Of a stretch of 64,000 nucleotides of DNA, positions 25,245-38,853 are shown piece after piece. This DNA is from Kondoa malvinella. Its lineage: Eukaryota > Basidiomycota > Agaricostilbomycetes > Agaricostilbales > Kondoaceae. Location: the NCBI GenBank assembly GCA_039545315.1, contig BCIM01000005.1, forward strand, positions 436,609 to 500,608, read 5' to 3'. A model generated the notes under the pieces. It was given only the letters and a program-made list of their open reading frames with translations, was not told where the DNA came from and ran no database searches. Numbering within the stretch: position 1 is the stretch's first letter; each line of letters opens with the position of its first letter. The position numbers and the translations under genes were made by a program.

Positions 25245-28200
25245 ATGGCCTACCCTACCTGGCATGCGCCGCCGCCTGTGAGAAGCTATGACATGCCTCC
25301 GTACGAGTCCTCTGCGTCTGCCTCGTATTCTGGTCCACCTTACGCCGAATTTGGAAGGGAAAGAGAATCAACTAGACCGCCGCCTCAGCAAGGTCGCACG
25401 CTGTATAGAACTGGTCCTCCATCTGCTGGCCCTTATTCAGGCAATGGCTCGAGATACGAAACGGATTATCGAGCGAGAAGTCCACCGAATTCGCAGTCGA
25501 GCAACCATTGGGGCAAGAGACCGCATGACTGGAGACAAGATAGCTACAGACCCTCTAGAGATGCTATTGATGGTCCTTCGCACTATCAGGATAGAGGCTG
25601 GGGAAATGATAATGGGCCTGCAATGAAGCGACCGAGAATTAACGGGTGAGCAGACTACCATTTCAGCGTTGTCAAACGCTTAGTGGCATTCCTATGCTCA
25701 CAGAGCACCAGCAAGTACCTATACATCATCTTATCCGGAACCTCCTTCAGCTCGACCCAGACATTCTCGCTCGGTCTCGCCAGCGCAATCAACTAGCTCA
25801 AAGCATTCCGAACGATTCGACTATAGTCGTCCTTCTCCTCGCAGTACAAATCGTACAGATCTCCCCCCAGCATCTTACGAACCTCCCAAGCGTCAACTCT
25901 ACGACACTTCTTCTCGTTTCTCTCATGCACCTGCATCCAAACCCTATGTTGCTCGACCAGGGAACGATCCGTATCGTGCTGTCTATCCATCACCACCTCG
26001 GCCAAGGTACGAAGCTCGTGCATGGCCTGCAAGACCACTACCCCGTCCTTATTCTCCTCCTACCTTCTCTACCGACTACGACGAAACTCTTCGAGAACGG
26101 GATTGGGAAGACAGAATCGATCAAGATGATTTGCTTCCTGGTGATGAACCTCGACCTTCGCCTGTTCCTGGTGTCAAACCGCTGCAAAGTACTAGAGTCA
26201 CACCTCTTGCGTCTACCACCAATGCATTAGTGCAGACTAGACCGAAATCTAGCAGAGGCGATAGTCCGGAGGAAGGTGAAGAGCCTGAGGAGGGGGAGGA
26301 AGTCGAAGAGGGAGAAGATGTGAACACAAACCTGAAGGTGACAGAAGAAGCGCCGGCGCCTGTACATCCTGATCCCGTACCCCAGCAGGAGAGGACGGTC
26401 GAAGGAGATATTGCTATACCTCCACCAGAATCAAATTCAAATACTCGCTTGCCGGTTCAGGAAGTTCGCCTTTCAGATCCCCACATCGAGAGTAAAGAAG
26501 ACAGTTTTGTGCCTCCACCTCATGTAATACAGCCCATCGTTGATCAAGCCTCTCAACCTCGTGCGCCAGAGCTGTCCATCCTAACTCATGAAGAAAACAT
26601 CTTGATCAAGCAGCCGGGCGAAGCAGTACACATGCTTGTCGAACAGCCGGAGAAGCCTTTCACAGATCAACCAGTCGTATCATCGCCAATCGCTACATCA
26701 CCTCTGTCCCCGCCTAAAGCCGACTTGCCCATTTCTTTCGAAGATGCTTTACGTTCCGTTGCATCGTCCGCTATGGCCGAAGATGCCTTCAACCATGCTT
26801 GGACGAAAAAGAATCCAGCAGCAGCATCAATCAGTGTACCATCTCGACCATTAGCAGACTTCACAAATCGCCCTTCGAGAAATACTCTGCACGTACATGA
26901 AGCCATGCGCTCTTTCCTCGAATCTGGCTTCGACCGACAAGCAGCTCGTCGCGAGAATGATCTGAAAGCAATGAAGTCAGACTACAGAGAGCTCGACCGG
27001 GAATGGAAAGCGCATGTTCAGCGGATGGAGAAGATCAGGGAGAAGCATCAGCGCCGACCTCTACCTCATCATTCGCAACTAACACCAGCCGCTTTGACTT
27101 CAATGGGCGTCTTGGGTCCAATGGCTCCAGGTCAAGATGCGCATATGGGTTTCCCGTTCGAAGATGGCTCTCATACGCCCGCTCATGGACTTTCGCATTC
27201 TGTTACTTCGACACCTGGACCTTATTCGAGTCGCGCAAGCAGACGAGGCGGTGGAGGAGGTGCTTATGGGGATGCCGTTCGATCAGAAGCAGAGTTTCTG
27301 GAGATTTTGGCCAGCTTGGAGAATGCCGATATGCAAGATCCAGCTATGCGAGCCAAGAGAACTGCCGCTGTTGCGCCCGACAAGATCTCGGATGAGGCTG
27401 AGAAGATGGTCCTCACCTTTGATGAACAGAACTCGCTAGTTGAAGATCCGGTTGAATTCTACGGCATCAGCGAGAATGCTGCTGTCCGAAGCGATCCGAA
27501 TGCAACAGAGTGGACCGATGCTGAAGTAGAAATCTTCTGCAAGCGTTACGCAATACATCCCAAGCAATTCGGAAAGATCGCTCTGCATCTACCAAACAAG
27601 AATATCCAGCAATGCATTCTCTTCTACTATCGCTCCAAGAGGTCTATTAATTTCAGGAAGCTCTCCGATCGGAAGAATAGAGACCGTGGGAAACGCAAGA
27701 CCAAATTGGGCAGCACTAACAAGGGCAGCATGCTATTGTCAAACCTTAATCGCACAGTATCTGATGATGAAGAGTCGCCGCCCCCAAGTCCAAGGAACGG
27801 TCCTACAAGAGGCTTCTTCGATGCGCCTGGAACAGCAGTCGTCCGGGAGCTTGCAGGTGACAAAGCCGGTCAAGCAGCTTCGAATCGCGTGTACTCTGGC
27901 AACTCACGAAGGCTCGACCTGGCTGCTCCACCTCGAGGCAGAAAGGGCAAATCACGCTTTACAGCCCCGGATCCACTTTCAGAAGGCACACTCGACGCTG
28001 CTACGGCTCTGGCGGCGCTCACTGGAGACAGCACAAGGATGAGCATGCCCAGATCGAACGAAGTAGAAATGGACGATGTAGAGCACTCCAGCGGCAGCAA
28101 TAGAGTCAGCAAAGCGCCTAGTGAAGCTGACGAAGACGAATACAAGCAAGATACTGCTCTCGGCACCAGAAAGCGCTCAAATGCGGCTTCTTACTGGTCT

Positions 28201-29085
28201 GCAGGTGAAAAGCAAGACTTCGTCCGCTTACTTGGTCAACATGGTCGCGACTATGCTCGTATATCGCAGGAGATCCCGAACAAGACTGCAACTCAGTGTC
28301 GCAATGTCGGTCGTTCTTAAGTTGTCGAGATGATCCAATACTGACAGCAAATTCATAGTACTATGCAAACAATCACGTCAAGCTCAATCTATCCGCGATC
28401 GTACCAAAGGCAGGGCAGAGAGTTTCTGGTCCGTCCCAGCAGGTAGTTCATTCCGTTTGTCTGTTGTCGCAACTATATCAGATGTTTTGCACAGACGCCT
28501 GTGACAAAAGGTCCGCAGCCCGGCTTTTTTGCAGCTGGTCCAACACTGGAAGCTCCCACTCCTGCTACAGACTCGCCTGTCATCTCTCGACCAGGCAGTG
28601 GCATGCGATTAGCCAATATGCTCAATGAAGGTTCCGCTGAGCAGAACACCTCTTCAGCTGGTCAAACGGATTGGTTCGGAAATGATCAAGCCGAACAAGA
28701 CGACAATGCTACGGACGACGACGAAAGCGTGCCAGTTGCTTCGAACAGCTCATATTCTCGCTACCCGCCGCGGGAGGAACTACGCTATTCCGGTGGCCAT
28801 TACGCGCAACAATCACAGATGCCTTCTATGGGCTATCTGCCTCAACGACTACCGTATAGTGCACCGTATTCTGATCGGTGGTCTCAATCTCAACAACCTC
28901 CGCAATTCTATCCGCCATCGATGCAACATCCTCAATCGTATCGATCAGAGTACCCTCCATCTCAACATCAGTACAGGTCTTACTCGCAGCTGCCACCTCC
29001 GCCTCCTGAATTGCGACAAGAATATCCGAATTACCGAGTTCACTATCCGAACTTCAATCCGCCGCTAATGCCGCCGCCTCGGTGA
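25245..29085 (+). CDS. SANT/Myb corepressor Snt1/NCoR-like (Set3C-type complex)
   Basis: Chromatin corepressor subunit expected in a Set3/Hos2-type histone deacetylase complex. The N-terminus is disordered and Pro/Tyr-rich (MAYPTWHAPPPVRSYDMPPY). A charged helix follows at about 26.9-27.1 kb (SDYRELDREWKAHVQRMEK). The first SANT domain reads WTDAEVEIFCKRYAIHPKQF and IQQCILFYYRSKR, the second SYWSAGEKQDFVRLLGQHGR, ISQEIPNKTATQCRN and then YYANNHVKLNL across an intron. The paired SANT arrangement is that of Snt1, SMRTER and NCoR. The tail is Gln/Pro/Tyr-rich and ends PLMPPPR. Confidence 0.85.
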
Positions 29086-29245
29086 AGAGTTTTGTGTTGT
29101 AGGGAAAGGTTCAATATGTGATGAGATGCTTGGACATAGTGAAACAAAAGGGTTGTACAAGAAGAAAGTAGGGCTAATGATTTCGAGGCTGTATTTATGA
29201 AGCGGTCAGGCCAAGAAGCCTTGTTACATAATGTAGCTATTACAA

Positions 29246-31275
29246 TCAAGTACAATTTGCGTGCTTCAAGGCATGGGCAAACCACTGCTTTAGCTGATCC
29301 ACATCCTCCAAACCGACCGAAACTCTGACAAGATTCTCTTCTACACCCCATTTGCCTGCCCAATCAAGCTCCGTCCAATGCGCCAGAACGGTATAAGGAC
29401 AGGCGAGAGTAAAGTTGGTACCGAGAGATGGACCTTTTGCGCATTGCAGGTGATCATAGAAGCGCTCTGAAGCTTCCAGATCCGAAAATGTCAAGCTAAA
29501 GAGTCCACCGTACCCAGCTTGACCAGCTGAATCGTTTGCAGATGCACGCATGCAAGTCTTGTAGTTCTCAGAGGTGATAAATTTGGGATAGTAGACCGCC
29601 TTGAGCGCTGAAGAGGGTCCAGCTTGTTCCCGCAAGTAATCGCAAACTTGTTCGGCGTTCGAATTGATCTTGCGCACACGAGCTTCGAAATTTCTGGAAT
29701 TGCGTTCAAGGAAGAGAGCGTCTTCGTCAAAGAAATTGTCTTGGAACACGTTTCGCAGCGACTTTTTGAGGGTGGGATAGTACGGTAGGTTTGGGTTCAG
29801 AATGAGACTGCACAGCAGATTTAGCAACTTGTCTCATGTACCAAGGCCAACTGACCTTCCGCCCATAACGTTTCCATCCCCACTAAACACCTTCGTCAAG
29901 CTGCTAACCACAATATCACACATCGGTAACACCTCGACATTCACAAACGTCCCAATTGTCTCGTCCACCACTAACAAGAAGCCATACTTGTCTGCCAATG
30001 ACCTCAGCCTCGGCAGATTGCACGATCGCAGAAGCGGGTTTGAGGGAAATTCGGTAAAGACTGATAATATGGGTGGCTCGTCTTCGTCCTTTCTCTTCTC
30101 TAGCATGGTCTCAAATGCATCCAGGTCTTCTTCCAAGCCGTTTCCAAAGTGATAGCAGCCCGGTCCCCACTTTTGCAGAATCTTGAGCGTATCGGTGTAT
30201 GGAAAGCCAAAACAAACACTCTTGCCTACTCGCTGGCCTTTATCTTGGCAGTGTTGGATAGCCAGTCTGTGTGCGTGGTAGATGGCGCTCATGCCGGTAG
30301 CATAGAGATAGACGTCTTCTTCAGCTATACCGGATATTCTAGTATCGTGTTTGCTAGTTGAAGCGGTCGCGGAAGCGCTGTGGTTAAGGGAAGCCTCTTC
30401 ATGCTGAATATCGAGGGACGCTGGAGAATGTACATAGTCGTGATCCGGCGACAGGTTTTCGGCATGCGAGTCTTTGAGCACACCGGCAATTCTACGTCGT
30501 AGAGCTACTTTGGCCAAAGGTGCCAGTCTTCGTGCCAAGTTTCGGCCATATCGCTCTTCTACGTAGCGGAGAGGGTCGTCCTCCTTTTCGACTTCGTTGT
30601 CTATGGATGATAACGAGCTGGACAGCTCTTCCTCTTTCTTTGGTGGAAGAACGTCAGAAACGCTGGACTTGGCATAGTGCTTGTTTCGTGCAAAACCGCG
30701 CGACGACAATGAGTTTCGAGTCTTTGCAGCTGGCGCCGAAGAAGCTTCGAGTGCAGACAGACATCGAGCAGCAAAGCGACTTGACACGCCGTCGCCAGTG
30801 TGTTGCCAGAATTGCTTTCCGATAGGCGCATCGGCTAGCTTGAGAAAGACGGGGTGAATGTCTAGACTTTCGTCTGCGCCAGGAATCGGTAAATGTGCGA
30901 CCCGGGATGCGACTGATGGTTCCCTCTTCTTTAGGAAATCTTGACAGTCTGCTGCGACAGTTGCAGTGGGAAAGAGGTAGCACATCTCATCTGGCTGGCC
31001 AAGAAGCTTGATGCAGTGATCCGCCAGCTAGAAATCGCCGAATTAGATATTTGTGCATGACTCGACAGACACAGAGATCAGCGGACCTTGGTGATAATCT
31101 TGTTGACAAAGAACCTAGGATAGCCTATTTGCATTGCGTCTACAACTCTTGCATGCCCTCTCTCGTAATCGGTGCAATCCAGCCAAGTGGGCAGGCTGAC
31201 GCTTGTCGCATGCTGCTCGTTCGGCGGAATGGAGAAGCCCAGAGCCGCAGGAGCACTCAGTACTAGGCCTGGCAT
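29246..31275 (-). CDS. Cystathionine gamma-synthase, fungal Str2 type
   Basis: PLP enzyme of trans-sulfuration joining cysteine to an activated homoserine to make cystathionine. Exon 1 (from 31275) reads MPGLVLSAPAALGFSIPP and WLDCTDYERGH. Exon 2 carries the PLP fold: VYLYATGMSAIYHAHRLA, SVCFGFPYTDTLKIL, LSVFTEFPSNPLLR, FLLVVDETIGTFVNV and the Schiff-base lysine in SSLTKVFSGDGNVMGGS. The last exon has YGGLFSLTFSD and VEENLVRVSVGLED. About 600 residues. The disordered insert before the PLP fold (KKEEELSSSLSSIDNE) is longer than in bacterial enzymes, as in fungal homologues. The sequence is intact. Confidence 0.93.
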
Positions 31276-31376
31276 CTTGTAGTTCGGATATATAGTGGAG
31301 CGGGATATCTGCGACTTGGCGGTCGATCGCTAAGGGGATGCGCGACAGATTCTGCATTGTGCCAACGAAGCTGCAT

Positions 31377-33335
31377 TCAAGAGCTGGTATTTTTTGCCGA
31401 GAGCAATGCTCGCACCCTAGCACTCTGTTGCTGTTCTTCCGACTTCCAGGATTTGTCCTCCTCGCCTTCCAAAGTGACCCATCCATCAGATTTACGACCA
31501 TGAAAAGCGTCATTGACCGCACACATGCCATAGTAATAGCACAAAACATGAGTCTTTCGATCAATCCCTTCTCGCCCTTTCTCGCCCGGATGAATGGAAG
31601 TGACCGTGACTGATAATTCCATTGGGTTCAAATAAGCTGGTACAGTGTCTGGAAGGGTTTCCGAAGGGAAGGGAGAGCCATTCTTGCAATGGCTGTCGGG
31701 AACGCGCAATTCATGATCCAGAAGCATATCGCGAACCAGCTGTACCAGTGATTAGTCCAGAAGTAGGCCCAGCGCCAATTACGCACCTGCTCGTCTCGAG
31801 TGTGGCGTTGCAGGTATCGTTCCACATTGCGCCAGACGGTTCGAGGGTTACAACCGTACGGGCATGATTCTTTCGTCACCGGCTGCCAACCACGGCAGAA
31901 CTGATGCATCCCATCATAATGACCAGATGGAAACAAGGGCTCGCAATCATGACCGGCGGGCCAGACGAAGACTTCGTTAAATAAGCCGCAAAATTGCTGA
32001 AAAGCCTGCTCGGTAATGTCATCGGGAGTGTACGCGCATTGTCGACAGAAGTCTTCGAACGCCTCCTCCGCTTGTTTGCCTCGGTCTGCGGTTTCATCTT
32101 CGCTGACAATGAGCTTGAGCCAGTCTCCGATCAGTCGCCGCGTTTCGAATGGTAAGCTGGTGTAGCGAGTTTCAGGCGCATCTTGGGTGTAAACGAGGGT
32201 GCCTTTGGCTTCACGGCGATGAATCTTGTGTAGAGCCGAGACGGCGCGGTGATATCGATAAAGAGGCGTCTCAGCATGCAAGCGAGCCGATGCGATCATA
32301 GACCAAACAGAATAGGTTTTCGTGTACGATACTGTTGCGCCTCGGTCAACGCCATACAGGTGATAAGCTAGAATTCTAATGCTTAGTTGTAATGCAGCGC
32401 GACGTGGATTACTTACTCTTTTCAAGAAAAGTAAGCCTAGGAACAGACATAAGCTTGAAGTCCGTGAAAGCAGGCATTAGCAACGCACCTTTCGTCAAGC
32501 ACGAGTCTGCGCTCCCGCGCGGACATCTTCTCTTCCATGAGGAGTGTCAACATAACTGGCTTTACAGCGTGCAACAGAGGGCTAAAGAGGTGCATGTCAG
32601 GCTTCTGTCCTGAAAATGCAGCCCAGACGAGGCCATGATCTTGATAAAGTTGAGTCAAGAGCTGGAAGAGACTTAGCAAGAGATTTGGGTACGGATGCGA
32701 GACATACTGTACCATACCCGCTCTGCCAACTTTCGATAAACTGGTCCCATGCGTCTTGTGGCAGACAGCGGTCACACAAGGCAGGGGCGTTGTCCCAGGT
32801 GCGTTTGACAAGATGTCGCGCTGACGAAGCGGTTGGTGTTCGTGGGAAGCAGCATTATCCGTCACAGAAGTTCTCGCTATGGAAGCTCCCGTCTTCATCC
32901 GAGTCCCAACATCCGTATGGGTCGGCTGGACAGAAGAAGTCGTTGAATAAGGACTCGAACAGCTCTTCCTGTTCTTCTCGGATTTCCTCTGCGCCGAGTA
33001 CCGGCAGGCTGTCAATAGCATTCTCCAATTTCGCAGCGATAGCTTCGAGCACTGTCGTAGGAAGAGAGCAAAGGCTGGCAGAATGGTCATGTCGATACGG
33101 TGTAGTCGTATCGGCTGGCCTGAAATTGGAGGTCAAGAAGGCTTCTTCCTTGCGCCTGAGCATCATGACGAGCATGCATTTGCGGAACGTTCGTAGTTTG
33201 AGCTGCAACGAGTTCTGCTTGGCATCGTCAGACGCAAAGTATGACAAGCACAAACGCGCTACGCACATCATAATTGATCGCGCAGACCAGCAGGCTGAAA
33301 GCGTCGACTTGTGCAAAGTGAGATGGCTGGGACAT
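31377..33335 (-). CDS. Unrecognised ~555-residue protein with repeated Cys/Trp motifs
   Basis: No family recognised. Six or more exons join in phase through short introns: MSQPSHFAQVDAF...CAINYD joins NSLQLKLRTF; HSENF joins SRHLVKRTW (intron gtgacg...gtcag, 45 nt); QSGYGT joins LLTQLYQDHGL; VLDER joins LTFLEK; then TYHLYGVDRG; TRDEQ joins LVRDMLLDHEL. Two look-alike motifs stand out: LFNDFFCPADPYGC (about residue 112) and LFNEVFVWPAGHDC (about residue 370), each near a CxxC (CDRC about 155, CRQC about 349). Near residue 398 come FCRGW and CPYGC. The C-terminus has VLCYYYGMCAVND and ends in a charged tail. No signal peptide or membrane segment. The start at 33335 was chosen because it is the first ATG in phase. 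Confidence 0.7.
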
Positions 33336-33601
33336 TGTAGTGCGACGCAGTGTAGATTCAGCGCGTCTTCGAGAAAGGAAGAGAAGTAGTCTAGGTCAAG
33401 GGGCTCGAGCCGCTGTTCGAGCTGTAGCCCCGAGCAGTGAAGCCAAGGCAGAAGAATGAACGCCGAATCACAGAGACAGGTATAAGATAGCGGTCTCCTT
33501 GGCAGGGTATACAAAATGCTTTGGTATATCGCTGCTCTTCGTCAACCTGGTCCAAGCATCTATTCCAAGGCAACCTGGCCCAACCCTTAGCTGTCGTAGT
33601 T

Positions 33602-34877
33602 ATGTATACCCCTACAGCCTTATCCTTTGATACCAGTGCCCCTTCATACCTCATCTCCATCTGTTCCCTCACTTCTACAAATTATGCCATTTCTTCCCTT
33701 GAAAGCGTAAAGCTGCTGGACCTCTCTACGCAAACGCTAAGCTCTAGCTCAATCAAGATCTCAGGCCTAGGAAGACAAGTACACAAATGGTCTGAAAACG
33801 AGCTCGTTATAGCCAGTTCAGAGTGTCTTGCGCTGCACGATATACGGCAGCAGAATACACTTGTGCAATCGCTTGCTGGGATCAAGAAACCTCCTCTGCT
33901 CTGTGGTGCAGTCTCGCCGTCAAGTAACGTGATAGCTTCTGGTTCAGAGCTGTTTTCTCATGAAGCCTATATCGATTTATGGTCGGTGGTGTTTTGTTCT
34001 GCGGATTGAAGAAGACTGAATGTACGTAGGGATATAAGAAATGCAACTGCACCAGCTGTGCAATATACGCAATGCCATTCGAATGATATCGCTTCTCTTT
34101 CCTTCCATCCAAACTTGCCGCATTTGTTGCTTTCTTCCTCTACGGTGAGCTGATACCCTGGTCCGCCAACATCTCTAAGCTTGTCTTGTAGGATGGTCTC
34201 TTTTCCGTCATCGACGCACGGATACAAGATGAAGACGACGCAGTACTCGGTGTAGGCAACGTTGACGCTTCGCTCAAAAAAGCAGAATGGATGTCAGGAG
34301 ATGCAGCATCTTCTATCCTATGTCTTACAGACCATGAATGCGTCTCAGTCTGGACTTCAGAAGAACCAGAGATTTTACATGATTGCGGCGATATTCGACA
34401 GAGGAACATCAATGGCGATTGGCAGGCGGATTATCTATTGGATTCGTGCAAGGGAGCAGAGGATGGGAGTGTTACCCTGTTCCTTGCGTCCAAAACGTGC
34501 GTTTCCTCTGTGAGCATGAGATTGGGCTGACCGGCAGTTAGGCGAGGATTGGTGGGGCTGAAAACATTGAATGCATCGAAAGGACAAGCTTTGATTGGTG
34601 GGCATGCAGAAGAAGAGATGATACGATGTGTAGCTGTGGCTGACAATGTAAGTGTATCCTCATTTCATTCTTCATCTGCTAAACAGCAACAGGACCTCAT
34701 ATTGACTGGTACGCTGGCCATTGACTCGTAAAGATCGAGGCTGACAGGATAACAGGTGGAGAAGACAATACACTGGTCATCTGGAGCGCGACGTCTGCGC
34801 CTCCCGTCGAGCGAACAACGCAAAAGACACGCAAACCAGGCAAAGAATCACATCGTTTCAATCCTTACTCGCGGTAA
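33602..34877 (+). CDS. WD40-repeat protein, WDR89-like
   Basis: WD40 propeller protein resembling WDR89, whose exact role is not established. The N-terminus is MYTPTALSFDTSAPSYL. Propeller blades show KLLDLSTQTL, LALHDIRQQNTLVQSL, GAVSPSSNVIASGSEL, EAYIDLWD, then NDITSLSFHP, LLLSSSTDGLFSVIDAR, ILCLTDHECVSVWTSEEP and finally DLILTGGEDNTLVIWSATS. It ends RFNPYSR. Four or five short introns. Its 3' end is 76 bp from the convergent condensin gene. Confidence 0.75.
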
Positions 34878-34952
34878 CAGGGCGGTGAGCAGAACTTGTA
34901 GATCAGAACAGCATTACAACAAGGCACGATACAATGTATTAATACACAGCAC

Positions 34953-37900
34953 TCAAATATCCGAATCGCTCGCTTCACTTTCCTCCTCCTCCACATCTTC
35001 GAGCCCTTCTTCTTCTGCAGCACCCCTGCAAGAGATAGTCAGAGATTGTATACAGGCTGAATCTGACAAAACTTACTCTTCTTGTAATACTTTATCGAGC
35101 TCTTCTTGTACTTTGGCTTGTTCTGCCTTTTTCTTGGCTGCGGTACTGCTCACGCGAGAAGACGATCGAGTGGACCGACTGAAGATATACTCAGTCATAC
35201 TCCGCTGTATTGAGGCATGAGCTTACGTTCCCCGCCGAGGAGCTTCTTCCTCCTCTTGAGGTACATCTTCATCCGAGTCCACATTCGAGGCAACAGCTGC
35301 AGACTGCGATCTAGAGCGACTCTTCTTAGGCCTGCGAGATTGTTAGATGCAATTATCTGGGGAAGAAGGGGACATACGCAGATGCTTTTTTCTTAGGCGG
35401 AGCTTTCTTAGGCTTGGGAGCTGGCGCTTCATCGTCCCGCTCCTGCTCCTCTCTTACAAAGTCTTGTACTTCGGCGAGTAACCGAGCTTCCTCGCTTTCG
35501 TTGATCCGAGCTAGCTCTTGGTGATCCTCGTCACCTAACGCATTCGCTCTTTCGCCATATGTCTTCTTGATCGTGCTTTCTAGCTTGATGAGAGCATTCC
35601 GCGATACAGCATCACCCAAAGGTCGTTGTTCTCGTATACTGGTGATGAGGTATTGAAGAGCTCGGATTCGCCATTCGTCAAGATCTTCGGGCAGATGCAA
35701 TTTCGATAGTAGCTGCGTGAAGCGTTTTCGTTCATCCTCTGTACGATACTTCAATAAGCCCAGAAAGCGCGAAGCGACATGCTTACTAGCTGTTTCCGTA
35801 TAGATCTGCTTGAGCAGTTGAAAGGCCAAGTCGACATGTATCAGCGTGTCTACAGGTGTTATTTCGCTGGTCCTGTATATTTCGCGTCAACGCTATGAAG
35901 TAAGCTACCGATTTTGCGGCCTACACTGCTTTGGTCGGATCTGTCCAGTCGATCAGTTGCAGAGCTACTTGAGCTGGAGCGATCATATCAGTGTTGTCAT
36001 CTGCATCGTTGTATTCATCTTTGAGGATGCCAAGGGTTGGTAGCAGGATCTATCAACAAGCGTTAGCCGACTTCGTTGCAAAGAGAGTTACTGACATCTA
36101 GCATTTTCCTCTGATTGATAGAGGACGAGTAGCAGTAAACAGGGAAGAAATAGGTAAGGCATTGTCGTAGGTCTTGATTGGCAGCAGTTTCCGGAGCAAA
36201 ATAGACGATAACGAGCTTTTGTAGTATCTGTCGACAACAATTAGCTCATGTGTTGCATGTCAATCTTTGAGAGAGGTACCGTCGAATCGCTGACAACACC
36301 AGATAAGGTCAACTTCGCAATCCCGATGGTAGCTATCGCTTGCACGCCAGCTTCTTGCTCGAGCGCATGAGCGATGAATTCTAGCACACGATCAGGCTGA
36401 ACACAATCAGCATTATGACCGAGGAATTGAGAGCATGCATACCCCATGTCCTTTCTCGGCAAGGAAATCAATGCCGTAGATGGTGAAAAGGTCAAAGATG
36501 ATCTGATAGACCTTCTCTTGTATCTCGCCCTCGGTGTTGACGGCTTGATTGACAAACAGTCCGAAAGACTCGACGGCCATTTTCTTGATAGCACGTAAGA
36601 CTAAGGCTCACGGAGAGCAGATGTTACGTACCTTGTCTAGCAGACAACACAGCCCAAGGCAGACTAGACCTAATTCTCGCACTTCCGCCTCTTTGCTTCT
36701 GACTGAAGGCACAATCACCTCATGCACTAAACCGCTAAGCGTAGAATTATCTTGTAGGGTCTGTACATAACTTAGCGTGACGCAACCAGCCTATCCAAGA
36801 TGACTCACACCGACAACCCTCTCCAACAGCGCTTGAACAATACACAAACACCTCAAATGCACATCCGTCTTGTCCTCCTCCAGCGCCTGTTCAGCAAACT
36901 TGACATTCCTATCGTTCTCCCTCATCTCCCCTTCTCCCCTCAAAGCAGCCTCAATCTCCGCCGCAGCATCTTCATCATCCGAGTCTTCACCCTCACCTGC
37001 CCGATATCAGTCTGAGAAGAGACGGCACGAGAAGGAACGGACCAGCAGCTTTCGTGATACCCGCTACGTTAGCGTCTTCTCGAAGTTCTTGAACTATTTC
37101 AACTACCACTCGAAGGAAATCGCGTTCGTTTGTAGCTAATTTTGAGAAAATGTCGAAACAGGCTGGAACGAGATTGAGAGGTAAAGAAGGGTGGGAAATC
37201 ATTTCGCCTATCATACCATCAGCTTGGTCTTCGATGCGAAGGATAAGAACGCACGCATGAAAGCAAACATTTTCCTTCTGCCTGCTTCATCTGAGAAATC
37301 AAGAAACAGCGCCATACCCAACAACTGCTTCAAAATGAAAATCTGTTCCGCATGATTTGGCTCTTCTTCCTGCGTCGGTTGTGCTAAATCATCTCGTAAA
37401 GCGTTCCAAACACGTTCTATCCGAAAGGCGAGGGCAGTAGCGACTGGTAGCAACTCTTCTAAGCGGACTTCATTGTTCTGTTCTCGGAGAAAACTGATGG
37501 TGACTCGAGCGAGGAAGGAAGTGACGGGCGTCATTGAAGTCCAAAAGTGGTCTACAACCTAATCAGCCCCAGTGAAGCTCACTATGACTTGCACTGACCG
37601 TCAAAGTTCAAATCTTCCAATAAATCCCTTCTCGCATCCAAGATTGCAAACAAGCCTTCTTCAAGCGTCTTGTTATCCTCGACACTGGCTTCCAAAATCC
37701 CAAAGCTCTCCAATAGCCCTATTAAATCATCACCGGCCCATTTGGCTACTAGTTTCGCAGCAGAACGTTGAACAGCCGCTTCTCGATCTTTTAAACCTGA
37801 TTTGATGATTTGCAATTTCTGTTCTTTCGATAATGAAGTATGCGGCAGATCGATCAAAGAACTTTGAAAAGCGAGCCTGCGATTATTGACATCGACGTCT

Positions 37901-38712
37901 TTGGTGCGGGAAAGGATGGACGGCAGAACTGCAGGTTCGAGGTCGAGTTGAAATAGAGCAGCACGTCGAACTTCAGCTGATGGATCGTGCGTCATGATAC
38001 GTATCAAAGCTATAGTAGGTGAATCGTCTTCTTCCGACTCTGCATCTGGATCGAAATCCGATTCGACAGTACCGGGGTTTTGTAGTTTCGATAAAGCAAT
38101 GACAGCTTGAACGCGAACTGGAGCTTCTTTATCTTTGATTCGCTCAATGAGACAGTCCCGGAGAATGTCATAGAGGTCTTCGTCCATTTCGCCTAGGCCG
38201 TTGATCATTTGTGCTACAAGTTGAGCGCATCTGTAGCGGACCGTCTTGTTTTTGCTTGCAAAGCCTTTGAGGAGATGTCTGAGTAGGGAAGTAGCGAATC
38301 TAGAAGCTGGTCCGTCGTCCTCCTCATTGTCGTCTTTGGCCGCTATAACACCCATATATAAGCCCGCATAACGCGCCAATCACGCGCGCGTACCTTCTTC
38401 AGTAGCCAGCGTGACGAAGGCCGCAACGAATTTGACCACTCGATCAGCCTGAGTGATGCCTTTCTTCAAATCCAACAAACGATCCACACAATCTTTGAAC
38501 TTGACCAAAAACTCCTTCTCTCCCGTCAGCCTGGTGCTTGAGCCATCTTCGGAAAGCGTCGTGTGCGCTGCGCAATTCACGAATATCTTGTGTAGAGTAG
38601 CTAAAGACCGCCTATGCGCTGAAGACGATGTTTGAGCGGATGAAAACAAGGCTGGGAGTTGATCTAGGTCGGCTAAAGGTGCTCTTGTCGCATTTGATGG
38701 AAGCCTGGGCAT
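34953..38712 (-). CDS. Condensin HEAT-repeat subunit Ycg1/Cnd3 (CAP-G)
   Basis: Non-SMC condensin subunit that binds DNA and compacts mitotic chromosomes. The N-terminus is MPRLPSNATRAPLADLDQLP. HEAT repeats include LLKGFASKNKTVRYRCAQLV, RIKDKEAPVRVQAVIALSKL, MTHDPSAEVRRAALFQLDL and DREAAVQRSAAKLVAKWAGD, then VPSVRSKEAEVRELGLVCLG and VNTEGEIQEKVYQIIFDL. The C-terminal part (MAFQLLKQIYTETASKHVAS) is followed by an acidic, Lys-rich tail ending EASDSDI. About ten exons with introns of about 50 nt. Length near 1,050 residues, in the family range. Divergent from the TPT1 gene, 141 bp between ATGs. Confidence 0.9.
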
Positions 38713-38853
38713 GTTTGGCGCGTCTATAACACGCTCTTGAGTAGGGGGCGACAGAGATGGCCGCTGGATGAAAACAACTTGAAGGTAAACAAATGGTCAA
38801 GGGCACAGTAGCTTCGGCATATCGCTGTTGAGCTCAATGCACCATGCCATAAC

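Noticed and set aside
32437..33090. 217-codon minus-strand frame inside the unrecognised protein gene
   Set aside because: It is one frame of a multi-exon gene; only its C-terminal part (LLTQLYQDHG onwards) is a true exon, and the rest is shadow or intron.
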